DNA from: Dermatemys mawii
Taxonomy: Eukaryota > Chordata > Testudines > Dermatemydidae
Length of the DNA stretch: 64,000 nt
Assembly: GCA_007922305.1 (NCBI GenBank)
Contig: ML677341.1
Span: 71,114,421 to 71,178,420 of the forward strand
Reading direction: 5' to 3'
Position 1 is the stretch's first letter. Each line of letters begins with the position of its first letter. Below the pieces are notes generated by a model that searched no databases, had not been told where the DNA came from, and worked only from the letters and a program-made list of their open reading frames with translations. The translations under genes and the position numbers were made by a program. Below are positions 10,901 through 20,813 of the stretch, in pieces.

Positions 10901-13900
10901 AAGTATTTTAATACCTGCCGCCTCTTCACATTCTGTCAAAGGCCCTGAGCTCCTCAGAGAGAACAAAAAACCACACCTTCCCAGTGGAGAAGGAGGAGAG
11001 ATGGTGCTATCCAGGCTGTCTACACTAGGCATTCTGGGCAAAATTTCCCATTATTTCTACTGCAGTTCATAGACGTATAGACTTTAAGGTCAGAAGGGAC
11101 CATTCTGAACATCTAGTTTGACCTCCTGCACAATGCAGACCACACAATCTCACCCACCCAGCTCTTTTGATAATAGCCCTAATGTAGACAGGCTTCCCAT
11201 CTTGGCATTTTTATCACTATGTTATCTTGCTACAAGGAAGCTGAAAACACACTGTGTGTATGTCTACACTAGAGCTGGAGATAGGATTCCAGCGCCGGTG
11301 GGCATACCTGTGCTAACCCTGATTGGCAGGAGTGGCTAGCCATCCTGAGTATGAACCTATGGTCTTGGACAGGATCATACTTGGATGGATAGCCCCTCCA
11401 GCTGCTCACACTACTGCAGCTCACACTTCTGTTTTTAGTGCACTGGCTCAATCAGAATTAGTTCAAGTATATCTTTGTGATATGTAGAGATACCCTATAA
11501 ACTCTGGTGACACTGATAGAGCTGAACCAGTATTAGCAATGGTTGGAAATTTTTGCCCCAAACTTCTAGTGCAGCCAAGGTCCTCATGGGAGCAGAGAAA
11601 TGAAAATTCCCAATGTGGGAAGGGAACTGGTGTTGCCCAGTAAGGGAGGGAGATATAGTCATCCAATGGGGTCCAAATACTGGAGTCACATGTTTGATTC
11701 CTGTGTGGTATCCTCTGACTCCTATTCTTTGTTTTCCAGATTCAAAGGACTCCTTGGAATCACACAGTGTTGAAGGTGAGTATCTTGCTATGACTTTCCT
11801 CCATCTCTACACGTGTCTCAAGCCCTGCATCTGCCTCCATCTTTCCCTTTATCAAGATAAGGGAATGAGTGAGATGCTTATGGAATCCTCTCATTTCTTT
11901 CTCCTTCCTTGACCAACAAAGAAATCTACAGCAGGTGTCATCATGAGTCCTCTTGTCTCAGCAGAGCACCCGTGACAACTAAAGGTCGAATTTTCACATG
12001 CCCTGGTGGAACTGAAGACCCTTCAAACAGTAGGAAGCAGGCAGCAGTGGCATGAGTAGGCCGAGGTTTTCAACTCTCAGATAAACCAGGACATGAGGCA
12101 GGCCCAGTCAACAATCATGTTGCCCTGGGAGCTACATGGGGATTAGAGTGTGAGCTAGCTGAGGTAGTAGCAGAACGGACAGATACCCATAATGGGTGTC
12201 ACAGAACAGCAGGGCTCCTCTAGTGGCTCATCACAGCAGAAGTTAGAAACCTGCACCGAGCTGCTCAGTTAGTAGTTAGTTGTTGTGCTGACTTGCTGAG
12301 GCAAGAGAGGCTTGTTACTCCACTAGGATATAAGGGAAATGGAGCGACAAAGAGAGCTAGGGTTCGGGACAGAGAGGTCCCTTCACGGAAAACCTAAGAA
12401 TAGCCAAGTGTTGGGAGAAAGTTTAGACTGATTTTTATGTTGTATCACTGCAATTTCAACTGGCAGAAAAAGGGTAAATTTGGACTATATACTGACTGTA
12501 CTTATTCTGTTCAGTTTGATGTGGGACCTGAGTTTAGGGTCTAAAATGTTCCTTTGTCCCTCATTCTGCTCTGCAGGCTGGCTCACAGAAATACATTAGG
12601 AAATCTATCCTCTGGTTCTCTTGACCCCCTCTATCCCCTCTCTTGCCCCATAGGTCGAGGGGTAAATTGCCACTGGGGATCATTAAAGCTGGAATTTCTC
12701 AGAGAACCAGTCAAAACATGGTTGGGGTGGGAGGGATAGACATCTTTACAAGGGAGGTTGTAATTTCTGGCACTTCTTTCAGTGAAGGTTTATTTGTAGG
12801 TGGCATTTCAGACCTTACCTGAGCTCAGCTTGCCAGTTGGTCCTCAGAGGTAACCCCTTTCCTCCCTATGAGCTGGGCTCTCTCAAGGACCAGCTAATCT
12901 GGCATTGGAGAGAACATTTTGCTGGCAGTTGAAAGCCTGGGTGAGAGAGACGAGCTGAGCTGGGAATGGTACAACCTCTACGCAGAAAGAGCCTGGCAGC
13001 CCTCTCAGAACACTCCCCGAACACGGGTATCCAAAGCTCTTCATGAGTGCTCAGTGTGCTGGGGTGAGGAGTGCAGGGTCCTCTGCCCTCTGAAAACTCT
13101 CTACACATGAGCACCAGGATGTCTCTGTGCAGAGATTACTGGCGTATTTCCCCATTGGCAAGACTCTCAAAATCTTTCCTAGCATTCTGCACAAATGGGC
13201 ACCAATATTCTTAAGCACGGCCTTCTTACTCTCACCTAAAGGTGTTCTGACTGTGTGGACACCAGTATCTCAGCAGGCCACAGGCAGTGTCACAACCTCC
13301 ACTGCCTTCAGTCACCTTGGGGTGCTCTGCAGACATTGGTACCAAGGGTTCACTGGGAACTGGCCAGTGGCACAGTCCATATTAGTTTGGGTCAGACTGG
13401 AGAGAAGAAGGCAAAACTCTAAGATCATCAGGACTGGAGAAAGAGGGAACCATGTCTCTGCAGATTTGGGGCGTGAGGCTCTTCTCCTACTGCTATGACT
13501 CTACTGACTGCAATAGCTTTGCTCCAGATTTACATCAGGGTAAGTGACAAGAGAATCATGCTCCTGGAGTTCATGACCAAGGGGGAACTTGGCCTCTGAG
13601 ACCAAGCAGGTTGGAGTGGAGGGGGAGATAGGTCCCAGCAGCTGTGGAAGATAGAGAGCAGGACTGTGGAGGCTGGGGTGGGTAGATGTGTACTGGGAAG
13701 TAAGGTGTTGGGGGACTGTGGTGAGGGATAGCAGATGTTCCATCTCCAGAGGACACTGTAGTATTTGATTTATAGAAGGGCAGCCCCAAAGCTCTAACCC
13801 ACTGTTCTATTCTCCCATGGCAGGTGTCAAGGTAAAAAGAGAAACGGCCAATGCCTTTGTGAGGAGGCAGAAGAGGTCCTACCCCTATTATGAAAGGTAA

Positions 13901-15141
13901 AATCTTCCCTTCCTCACCAGTTGGGCTCAGGGCTGAATTCTGTACTGATTATTTCAGAGTGGGATAGGAAGGCAGTGGGATCTGGCAAGGAATTTGAATC
14001 ATGTCTGGGATAACATCCTCACACACATAAACAGAAAAAAGAGGATGCGGGAGACACTTACTAGAGACAAGTGGCCTATTCTTCCTTAAAGGGCCATAAA
14101 TATCCCCTGAGAAGTCTCTGACAGACATAGAGTGACCATAGTCAGCTTTACATCACCTCCTGTAAGAGCCCCCAGCACAGGGACATGCCAGATGCAGTGC
14201 TGGGAGTATTTCAGGAAGTGGGGTACTTGGCCGGCATTCCTAGGCTGCGGGTACTTCTGGCTACTTGAACTGCCCTGAGGGGCCAGGGAGAATGGGGTGC
14301 AAGTTAGAGGCTGCTCTAGCCTACATCAGGGACCGAAGCAACCTGCTGCACAGGGTGCGCTAAGGAGGTTTCATCTTTGCCTTCAGTTCCTGCATTGAGC
14401 TCAGCTCTGCTGCAGGGATGAGGTCAGATCAGACTGGCTCTTCATTCTGACTAGGCCTTGATACTACAGCAAGCAGATCTTTTTTTACAACACTCCTGGA
14501 GACAGGGACTCAGAGAACTTCGACTGACAGAGAGACACACGAATGTTCGTCACATACGTCCTGGCAGCAGTCATTAAGCTACATCTCACAGAGGCCCTGA
14601 AGGATAAGGCATTTCTCGTTGAGCATCCTGGGACAGTAGTTAAAGGCCTGGGTTTAATCCGCAGTTAGTAAAGCTTCTGAAAGGATAAAGGTTCCTGGGG
14701 TAAAGTTCCAGCAGATAGACTCGACCCACTCCCCTGGAATAATAACCAGGGAGCCTGGGTTCTATCCTGAGCTGTTAGAGCCTTGTGGATGAGATAGGGA
14801 ACTGACTTCAATCCCCAACTGATAGAGCTCCCTCCCACTCCACCCACATTAACCAAAGGGACTAGGTTCTAACCCTTTGTAGGTAAATATCATATTCACT
14901 ATATGGGAGTTCATCTCCAGAGAATGCTGGGTAATCACTCTCCCTGAGTTCAGCAGGTGGCACAGGAGTCTGATGAGTCATGAGTGGCATCTTTCTCTTT
15001 GTCTACCTCAGGTACTATGAAATGTACAAGTCCCCAATGGAGCTGAGGAAGGAACAGTGTGAAAACTACGCCCCCTGTGATTACCTGTCCGAACATGTGG
15101 GATTTTATGCTGCATATCAGCGTTACTTTGGGAGATTCTGA
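7971..15141 (+). CDS. Vitamin K-dependent Gla protein, osteocalcin-like, four exons, at the MGP position
   Basis: Exons are 7971-8037, 11740-11775, 13824-13896 and 15012-15141, all with GT-AG borders and matching phases, giving 101 residues. Residues 1-20 are a hydrophobic signal peptide ending CSC. A carboxylase recognition-like segment (ANAFV, residues 43-47) and a furin-type site RRQKR (48-52) follow. Cleavage there leaves a 49-residue mature peptide, the length of human osteocalcin, which it fits without gaps: Glu17, 21 and 24 (expected Gla residues), Cys23-Cys29 disulfide, Asp30, GF at 37-38 and AY at 41-42. Such proteins are secreted and bind calcium and hydroxyapatite after gamma-carboxylation. 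The propeptide resembles MGP at ANxF, and YFGRF ends the chain. The neighbour is ART4, where MGP sits in mammals. It could be named BGLAP-like or MGP-like. The Gla domain and furin site favour osteocalcin. Confidence 0.88.
8574..8625 (+). promoter_or_regulatory. Diverged duplicate of the Gla-gene TATA/leader block, inside intron 1
   Basis: These 52 bases match 7874-7925 at 44 positions by hand count. The match includes TATAAACTGCAG and AAGCTCCAGAACCTTC, at an offset of exactly 700 bp. No signal-peptide exon follows it, so it is either an alternative promoter or the remnant of a tandem gene duplication. Confidence 0.75.
9440..9620 (-). repeat. MIR-like (CORE-type) SINE fragment in intron 1
   Basis: On the minus strand the order of blocks fits the MIR core and tail. 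On the plus strand it reads GTGTTACCTTAGGCAAATCA, then CCTCTCTGAGCCTCCACTTT, then TGGAGATTCTTATTATAG. The family match is from memory of the consensus and the copy is diverged. Confidence 0.55.
10585..10800 (+). mobile_element. CR1 LINE 3' end fragment
   Basis: It shares GGGACACCTGGCATTGTCCA and ACTGGGCTAAATGGGTCTTT with the 3' tail of the CR1 at 62245-62925 (GGGGCACCTGGCATTGGCCA, ACTGGGCTAGATGGACCTTT). A TTCTTATG repeat at 10611-10626 precedes the homologous part. It is 5'-truncated, as is usual for CR1. Confidence 0.7.
11066..11170 (-). mobile_element. CR1-type 3' tail, reverse orientation
   Basis: Contains GGTCAGAAGGGACCATTCTG and CATCTAGTTTGACCTCCTGC, the reverse of the common CR1 tail. 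It lies in intron 1 of the Gla-protein gene. Confidence 0.6.
11776..13823 (+). other. Intron 2 of the Gla-protein gene
   Basis: Starts GTGAGT and ends CCCATGGCAG. Within it I recognise no repeat family and no additional exon. Introns 1 (8038-11739) and 3 (13897-15011) carry GTAAGG and GTAAAA donors and ACCTCAG-type acceptors. Confidence 0.7.
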
Positions 15142-16289
15142 AGAAGAGACTGTCCCTTCCCTCACCTGGCTAGGGTCCAGTCTGACTTCCATAGAGACTG
15201 GGGTAGTGGGAGGAAGGGAAGAAAGGAAAAGGGAGCGGTAGACTGGGCCCACTTCAATTCTGCTTAGCACCGATGAGAACTCAATGGCAAAATTTATCCC
15301 ATGTATCCATTTTCCAGACTGAGACTGCAGAACACTAGTTGTGATCCTCTTACCAGAGGCATTCCCCCCTGTGGTCTCCCATGGTATTTTGAGCTTCTTC
15401 AGAGAAAGGAAGGTGAGGAGAATCCATCTTATCTACTTGCCATGGAAGTTCCAGAGCAAGTTTAGAAAGAGAGGATTCTTCTGAAGAAACTCAAAATATG
15501 ACAAAGGGCAGCAGCAAGATTTTTTGTGCTCCCCCCCTCCTAAAAAAATACAAGGTGAGGGGTGAATAGTATGAGAAATGCAACAGTGTGTATGTGTGTG
15601 CTGTGGAGAGCAGTGATCCTCATGCACCCACTGTAAAGGGAAAGGTCCTGATGCTTCCTGTTGTGATGGGGAAGGTTCAACAATTTGCCACTACCAGGTC
15701 CCAAATGTATGTTAGTGACAATGCATGAGCCCCTAAAGGTTTGGTGGTTCCATTCAACTAAGCACCTTGGTTTCACTGAGCTTCTTGGACCTGCAAAATT
15801 GGGGTGAGAATCTCTGGTGCTCCTGGCACACCCTGTTTCTGGTTAGGCTGAAAATACCCGAACAAAAAGCTGTTCCTCATAATTAGGTTGGTACTTATAT
15901 TTCTGGTCCTGGCTGAAACAAACCAAAAATGAATATATAAATAAAATGCAGAGGCAGCTGTAAAAACAAAACCAAAAGTCAACTGAACTTTTATGAATCT
16001 TCAACAAAATAAAAAGGGGTCAGTTCAGGGTTGGGTTGGGTTGAAGTTGGGTCAGTGCCAGGTTTATCTGAATTGGTTTGCTGATCCCCAAGATGTATTT
16101 TCCCTCTTTGCGAATTCAGGCAGGTATCTTTTTATAAGTGTTATGCATTAGCAACTTCCTGAAATTTCACATATATCATCATATATTCTGTTCTGTAAGG
16201 GAGATGTCAAGTTCTCCAGAGGGGCAAGTGTCTGCTCAGCAGCAAAATTCACACATTGGCTGGTAAAATCATCCCCAGCTGTTGCCTAT

Positions 16290-16295
16290 AATAAA
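16290..16295 (+). terminator. Candidate polyadenylation signal of the Gla-protein gene
   Basis: AATAAA is followed within 30 bases by a GT-rich run (GGTTTGTGTTTTGC), the usual downstream element. Other AATAAA hexamers at 15940 and 16008 are alternatives. Use of this one implies a 3' UTR of about 1.15 kb. Confidence 0.45.
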
Positions 16296-16909
16296 CGCTG
16301 GTAATGTAAAGCAGGTTTGTGTTTTGCTTCTCTCTGTTCATGTGTCCAGCGGGCAGTGAGAGATGGTAAGATTCAACTGGGGTCTGTAGCAGTGCAAGAA
16401 CTCACCCCTGTGGCGCCTCCTACTGGCAGTCTGGGAATTAGCTCACTAGCCCTTCCAGTGCCTTCTGCAGGCCCCCGTGTCCCTCCTGGACCTTGGTGCC
16501 CTTTTACCTGGGGTGTTGCACCCTGGCAATACCCCACACTCTACCTGGGTCTCCCCTTCCTGGAGAACTCCCAACCCACTATTCCCACCTTGCCTCAGTC
16601 TGCAGCTACTGCCAGTCATCATCAAGCCCCACTCCCTGGGGCAGACTATAGTGTAAGAGCCAGTTATCATAGGCAAGGGGGTTTTGGTCTGCTGCCTTTC
16701 CTTGTGACCCAGTACCTTGGTGGGCCTTGGACAAGGCCCTGCAGCCTGGGGAGTTACCGGCCTGGAACTCCCAAGCTCCTCTGGCCATTACCACGCCCTG
16801 CTTTACTCCCAGTACCCTTTCTGCAGGGGTACTCCCTCCAAAACTGGAAAGAGACTGCCTGAGCTCCTGACTCTCAGCCTTTTTATAAGTGCCAGCTGTA
16901 GCCTGATTG

Positions 16910-17643
16910 CAGGATGACCAGGTGTCCTGCTTTTATAGGGACAGTCCTGATTTTTGGGTCTTTTTCTTATATTGGCTCTGTAGCGGGGTGGCTACCCGCT
17001 CCTAGATAGAAAGGGTTAAAACAGCCCAGGAAAGGCTTGTGGCTGGGAGCAAGCAAGCTCCCAGGCTGATTAGAAAGCAGGCTCAGCTGGGTGGCCACGC
17101 CCCAAACAGACCCGCAGGCCCTTATAAAAGGATTGAGAGGCAGGGGCCCTGAGAGACAGTCTCTTCTGACTGCAGACAGAGATGGGCCTGGCTGCTGGGG
17201 AGACTTGATAGGAGGGCCTGGTAGATAGTCCCACAAAGGTTGTAGGGGCAGCCCCAGGGCAAGCAGAGGCAGCAGGCCTACCCCCTTGCCGGTGATGAGT
17301 GGCAATTAGACTATGGTCTGCCCCAGGGAGCAGGGGCAAGTGGTGACTGGCAATTGCCTAGACTGAGGTGGGGTGGGGGTTCCCTAGGGAGGGGAGACCC
17401 CAAGACACTGGAGATATTTGTGGGGTGCAGCACCTGAGGTAAGATGGCACTGGGACCCAGGGAGGGGCACCGGTGCCAGTAATGAGCAGCACCAAACCCA
17501 GAAGAGGGTGCTCTAGGGGGCTGGACTACACTGATTCCCAGAAGGACCAGCAGGAGGTGCCTCGGGTGAGTCCCACAGGCTTACAGGCTCCTATTACCCC
17601 CCACCCCGTCCTGATTTTTCATACTTGCTGTCTGGGCACCCAA
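16910..17643 (+). mobile_element. hAT-type MITE with 8-bp target duplication, split by an LTR
   Basis: CCTGATTG occurs at 16902-16909 and again at 17644-17651, a perfect 8-bp duplication. The ends CAGGATGACC and (reverse) TTGGGTGCCC are related inverted termini. Without its insert it is about 122 bp. It is the same family as positions 1-71. Confidence 0.85.
16979..17585 (+). mobile_element. Solo LTR inserted in the MITE, 5-bp target duplication
   Basis: The 607-bp unit starts TGTAGCGGGG and ends GGCTTACA. GGCTC flanks it on both sides (16974-16978 and 17586-17590), the 5-bp duplication expected of retroviral-type integrases. CTTATAAAAGG near 17119 is a good core-promoter TATA. No internal retroviral genes are present, so it is a recombined solo LTR. 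Confidence 0.85.
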
Positions 17644-17854
17644 CCTGATTGGGGTGAGGCCCAGCTGTGGCTGCTTCCCTAATCAGCCCAGTTTAGCAGC
17701 TCTCAGCCCCAGCCTTCTCCCCAGGGCTGACTTTAATCCCTTTTCTGCTGGAGTGGGGCAGTCGCCCCACTACAGGGCGAAAGGAGTCTGGAAGTTAAAG
17801 CTTTCTCTCTGTAGCTAAAATGGGTACTGAACAGGAAACAACAACATTGGCCTG

Positions 17855-17955
17855 ATTCTCCTCTCACTTATCCCAGTGTTAATCAGCAGTAATTACACTG
17901 AAATCAGTGAAGTGATACCTGCATAAGACTGTGTAAGTGAGAGGTGGATCCTACT
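17855..17955. repeat. Palindromic MITE-like repeat
   Basis: CTCCTCTCACTTA on the left is mirrored by TAAGTGAGAGG on the right, with looser pairing inside. It lies just left of the Harbinger element and is not part of it. Confidence 0.5.
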
Positions 17956-18410
17956 CCACCATCAGTTGAATTCTTCCTTCCCCTGAAGAGACCTTCTTTG
18001 TACTGGGATAAGAGGTGAACCCAGTCCCCATGTTCATGTAGAAACAGACTTAGGCCATGGTTACACTGGCACGTTATAGCGCTATAAAGCCCCCACGAGC
18101 GCTATAACCTCCTCCCCGTCCACACTGGCAAGCCACGAAGAGCGCTATAACCGCTGAGTTATAGCGCTATTGTTAATCCACTTCCGCCTGGGGAATAAGG
18201 GCTGTAGCCCAGCTGCTGTAGCGCTACAGCAAGAATGTGGACACTCACTGCGCATTAATTGGCCTCCAGCCTGTCCCATAATTCCCGTTCGAGCCACTCT
18301 GGTCATCACTTGCAAACTCTTTTGTCCTGTCCTCAGGTGACCAAACGTCAGACCCGTCCTTTAAAGTTTCAGGGAAATTTGAAAATCCCCTTCCTGTTTG
18401 CTCCAGCCAA

Positions 18411-18578
18411 GCGTGGCGTGCTCTCAGGGAATCCTTGCAGGTGATCATTCTCATTGATCAGATTGATTGCGTGGCGTGGTCTCAGGGAATCCTTGCAGGT
18501 GATCATTCTCATTGATCTGATTGATTGCGTGGCGTGGTCTCAGGGAATCGTTGCAGGTGATCATTCTGATTGATCATC
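18411..18578 (+). repeat. Tandem 58-bp repeat, nearly three units, inside the Harbinger 5' region
   Basis: Units start at 18411, 18469 and 18527, each with GCGTGGCGTG then CTCAGGGAATCCTTGCAGGT and GATCATTCT. The third unit ends just before the Myb-like start codon at 18579. Units differ by only a few bases. They lie in the presumed promoter/leader of the Myb-like gene. Confidence 0.9.
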
Positions 18579-20614
18579 ATGACTCCACGTGCCATGCCTC
18601 CTCGCAATAGGCGATCCGCAGCATGGAGCAATAGTGAGGTGCTGGACCTCATCAGCTGTTGGGGGGAAGAGGCTGTTCAGTCTCAGTGAGGTCTAGCCGC
18701 AGGAATTTTGGCACCTATGGGCAGATATCACGGGCCTTGGCGGAAAGAGGCCATGAGCGGGACACTCTGCAGTGCCGTGTTAAGGTAAAGGAGCTTAGGA
18801 ATGCGTATCGCAAAGCCCGCGAGGCAAACGGCCGCTCCGGGGCAGCCCCGGTGACTTGCAGATTTTATAAGGAGCTGCACGCGATACTTGGTGGTGATCC
18901 TACGGTCACTCCATTGATCACCATGGACACTTCCCAGCCCACCAGTGAAGGGGGGGGTGAGGAGGAGGATGAAGAAGAGGAGGAGGATGAGGACGAGGCG
19001 GCAGCGACCCAGGGCACGGAGGAGTCCCTGGACGCATGCAGCCAGGAGCTCTTCTCAACCCAGGAGGGCAGCCAGCCACAGCGTCCGGCGGTTGCAGGGG
19101 CCAGCTCAGCAGCAGATTGTGGAGGTAAAGCTGCTTTTCTATGGGGAAGGCTGGCAGCATGGGGTGGAAAGGGATGGGGGGGGGGCATTGCACCTGGAGC
19201 TTTTCTCAAGCCAGGAGGAGGGCAGGGGGGCATGCAGCCAGGAGCTCTCCTCTAAAGCCAGGAGGAGGGCGGACAGCCACAGCGTCCAGTGGTTGCAGGG
19301 GCCAGCTCAGCAGCAGATTGCGGAGGTAAAGCTGCTTTTCTATGGGGAAGGCTGGCAGCTTGGGGTGGAAAGGGATGCTTGCATGCTTGCCTACATGCGG
19401 AATAGAGCACTGATGTAGTCTATCACATCGCAGTAGTCATCATCAGTAATCTCTTCAAAGGTCTCAATAAGAGCGCTTGCAATGCGCCTGCGCAGGTTTC
19501 CCGGGAGAGCCAGCATGGTCCCCGTCCCGGTCACGGTCACTAGTCCCTGCCACTGTGCTACAATGAGTGGGGGGAGCATTGCTGCACAGAGGCAAGCTGC
19601 ATATGGCCCTGGGCGGAAGCTGCATCTCATTAAAATCCCTTCCCTTTTTTCCTCAGTGACTCGAAGCAACGAGATATCTTCCAGGACAAACACCTACGGA
19701 GAATGTTGGAACAGTGTTCAGAGTAGGGCTCCTGCCACTTCCGGCACTCCACCCCCACCCCCCCTCCCCAGCTTTTCAGGGCAGGGAAGAAATCCTTCCC
19801 CCTGCCTGCTGCTCACACTGGGGCTCCTGCAACGTACCGGCACTCACCACCCCCTTCCCCGCCACAGCTTTTCTGCGGCAGGGAAAAAATCATTTCCCTT
19901 GCCTCTGGAGTACACTCACCATGGCAGGGGCTCCGTTGCTGTATCTGTGCTGTCTGCGGGACAGGCAAACGGGGAATGCGGGGGAATCATAGGCATGTCT
20001 GCTCTTTACAAGGAAACCACTGTTAAATGTATCTTTTTATTTTAGAAGGGTCGTCCTTCACCCCTGCGCCATTGCTCTTATCAACAGCTGAGAGGCTGAG
20101 GTGACTGAGGAAGCGGCCACGAAGGAGCAAAGAGGATCTTGTACAGCAAGTAATGCAACAGGCGGTAACGGAGAATCGAGTTGCACAGAGGTGGAGGGAG
20201 AATGAGAGCAAGTTGAGGGAGAAGGCGCGGAAGGAGAATGCGATTCACCGCCAGAAAAGCACCGATAAGCTGCTCTCATTACTGCAGCTTCAATTGCAGA
20301 CTATGCAGCAGATTGTCACCCTTCAGGAGGAGAAGCACCGCACCCACCACCCCAATTATCATTTGACCCAAATCCCTTCCCCTTCTGTGCCTCAGTACCC
20401 TCCAGGCCATTATCATCAGCCAAATGGTTATCACCATCCACAGCTGCCTCCAACCCCTCTGTCTTCACCGAACAACCCCCAAACCCCGGACCATTATCCA
20501 CTGCAGTCTACCCCTAATAACATGCCTTACTGCCCTCCGCAAATGGGGTTCAGGGGACATGGCCACTGTCAGGGCACTGGAGACTCAGAGACCCGGACAT
20601 ATTCCGATCTTTGA
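18579..20614 (+). pseudogene. Harbinger Myb/SANT-like DNA-binding protein, broken
   Basis: Harbinger elements encode a Myb-like partner that carries the transposase to the ends. The likely start is 18594 (MPPRNRR) or 18579 in the same frame. The trihelix/SANT-like domain runs from AAWSNSEVLDL through YGQISRALAERG, QCRVKVKELRNAYRKAR and CRFYKELHAILGG (to about 18900). One base is missing at about 18686, giving TGA at 18687-18689 and moving the rest to the next frame. An acidic stretch (18950-19010) follows. A donor after GATTGTGGAG (about 19125) and a last exon at about 20050-20614 are inferred. The last exon encodes a coiled-coil-like Gln/Glu-rich helix and a Pro/His-rich tail. Splice borders in the middle are uncertain. 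Confidence 0.75.
19045..19375 (+). repeat. In-frame 201-bp tandem duplication within the Myb-like gene
   Basis: The segment with CACAGCGTCCGGCGGTTGCA (from about 19077) recurs 201 bp downstream as CACAGCGTCCAGTGGTTGCA, both followed by GGGGCCAGCTCAGCAGCAGA and the same GAGGTAAAG donor-like site. Duplication of the exon end and donor creates two alternative splice sites. Confidence 0.85.
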
Positions 20615-20813
20615 CTGACCCCATGCCACCCCCATTGCACCTCCCCTGGCTTCCCCCTCACATGCATCACAATATTTTCTTTCAGCAACCGAAGTACCTG
20701 TTCAATAAATGAATTGTCTTCTTAATAAATGGGTTTCTTTATTAAGTGTACATACATTATTACAGGCTACAGAAAAGCAAATGCCTGCTCCCTCCCTCCT
20801 TCTGCACCTCACT

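Larger units (their letters stand above)
16385..17774 (+). mobile_element. LTR of an LTR retroelement, interrupted by a nested insertion
   Basis: Begins TGTAGC and ends CCCACTACA, so TGTAG and CTACA form the short inverted ends typical of LTRs. Without the inserted DNA at 16910-17651 it is about 650 bp. A TTTTTATAAG box near 16880 could be the LTR TATA. The flanks (GGGTC and GGGCG) do not give a clean 5-bp duplication, which fits an old copy. A second, partial copy lies at 2109-2466. No gag, pol or env sequence is attached. Confidence 0.65.

Noticed and set aside
16317..16862. 181-codon frame
   Set aside because: It lies wholly in an LTR. The related copy at 2109-2466 does not preserve the frame.
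18865..19418. Minus- and plus-strand frames rich in Ser, Pro or Arg in the Harbinger element
   Set aside because: Shadows of the acidic repeat in the Myb-like gene.
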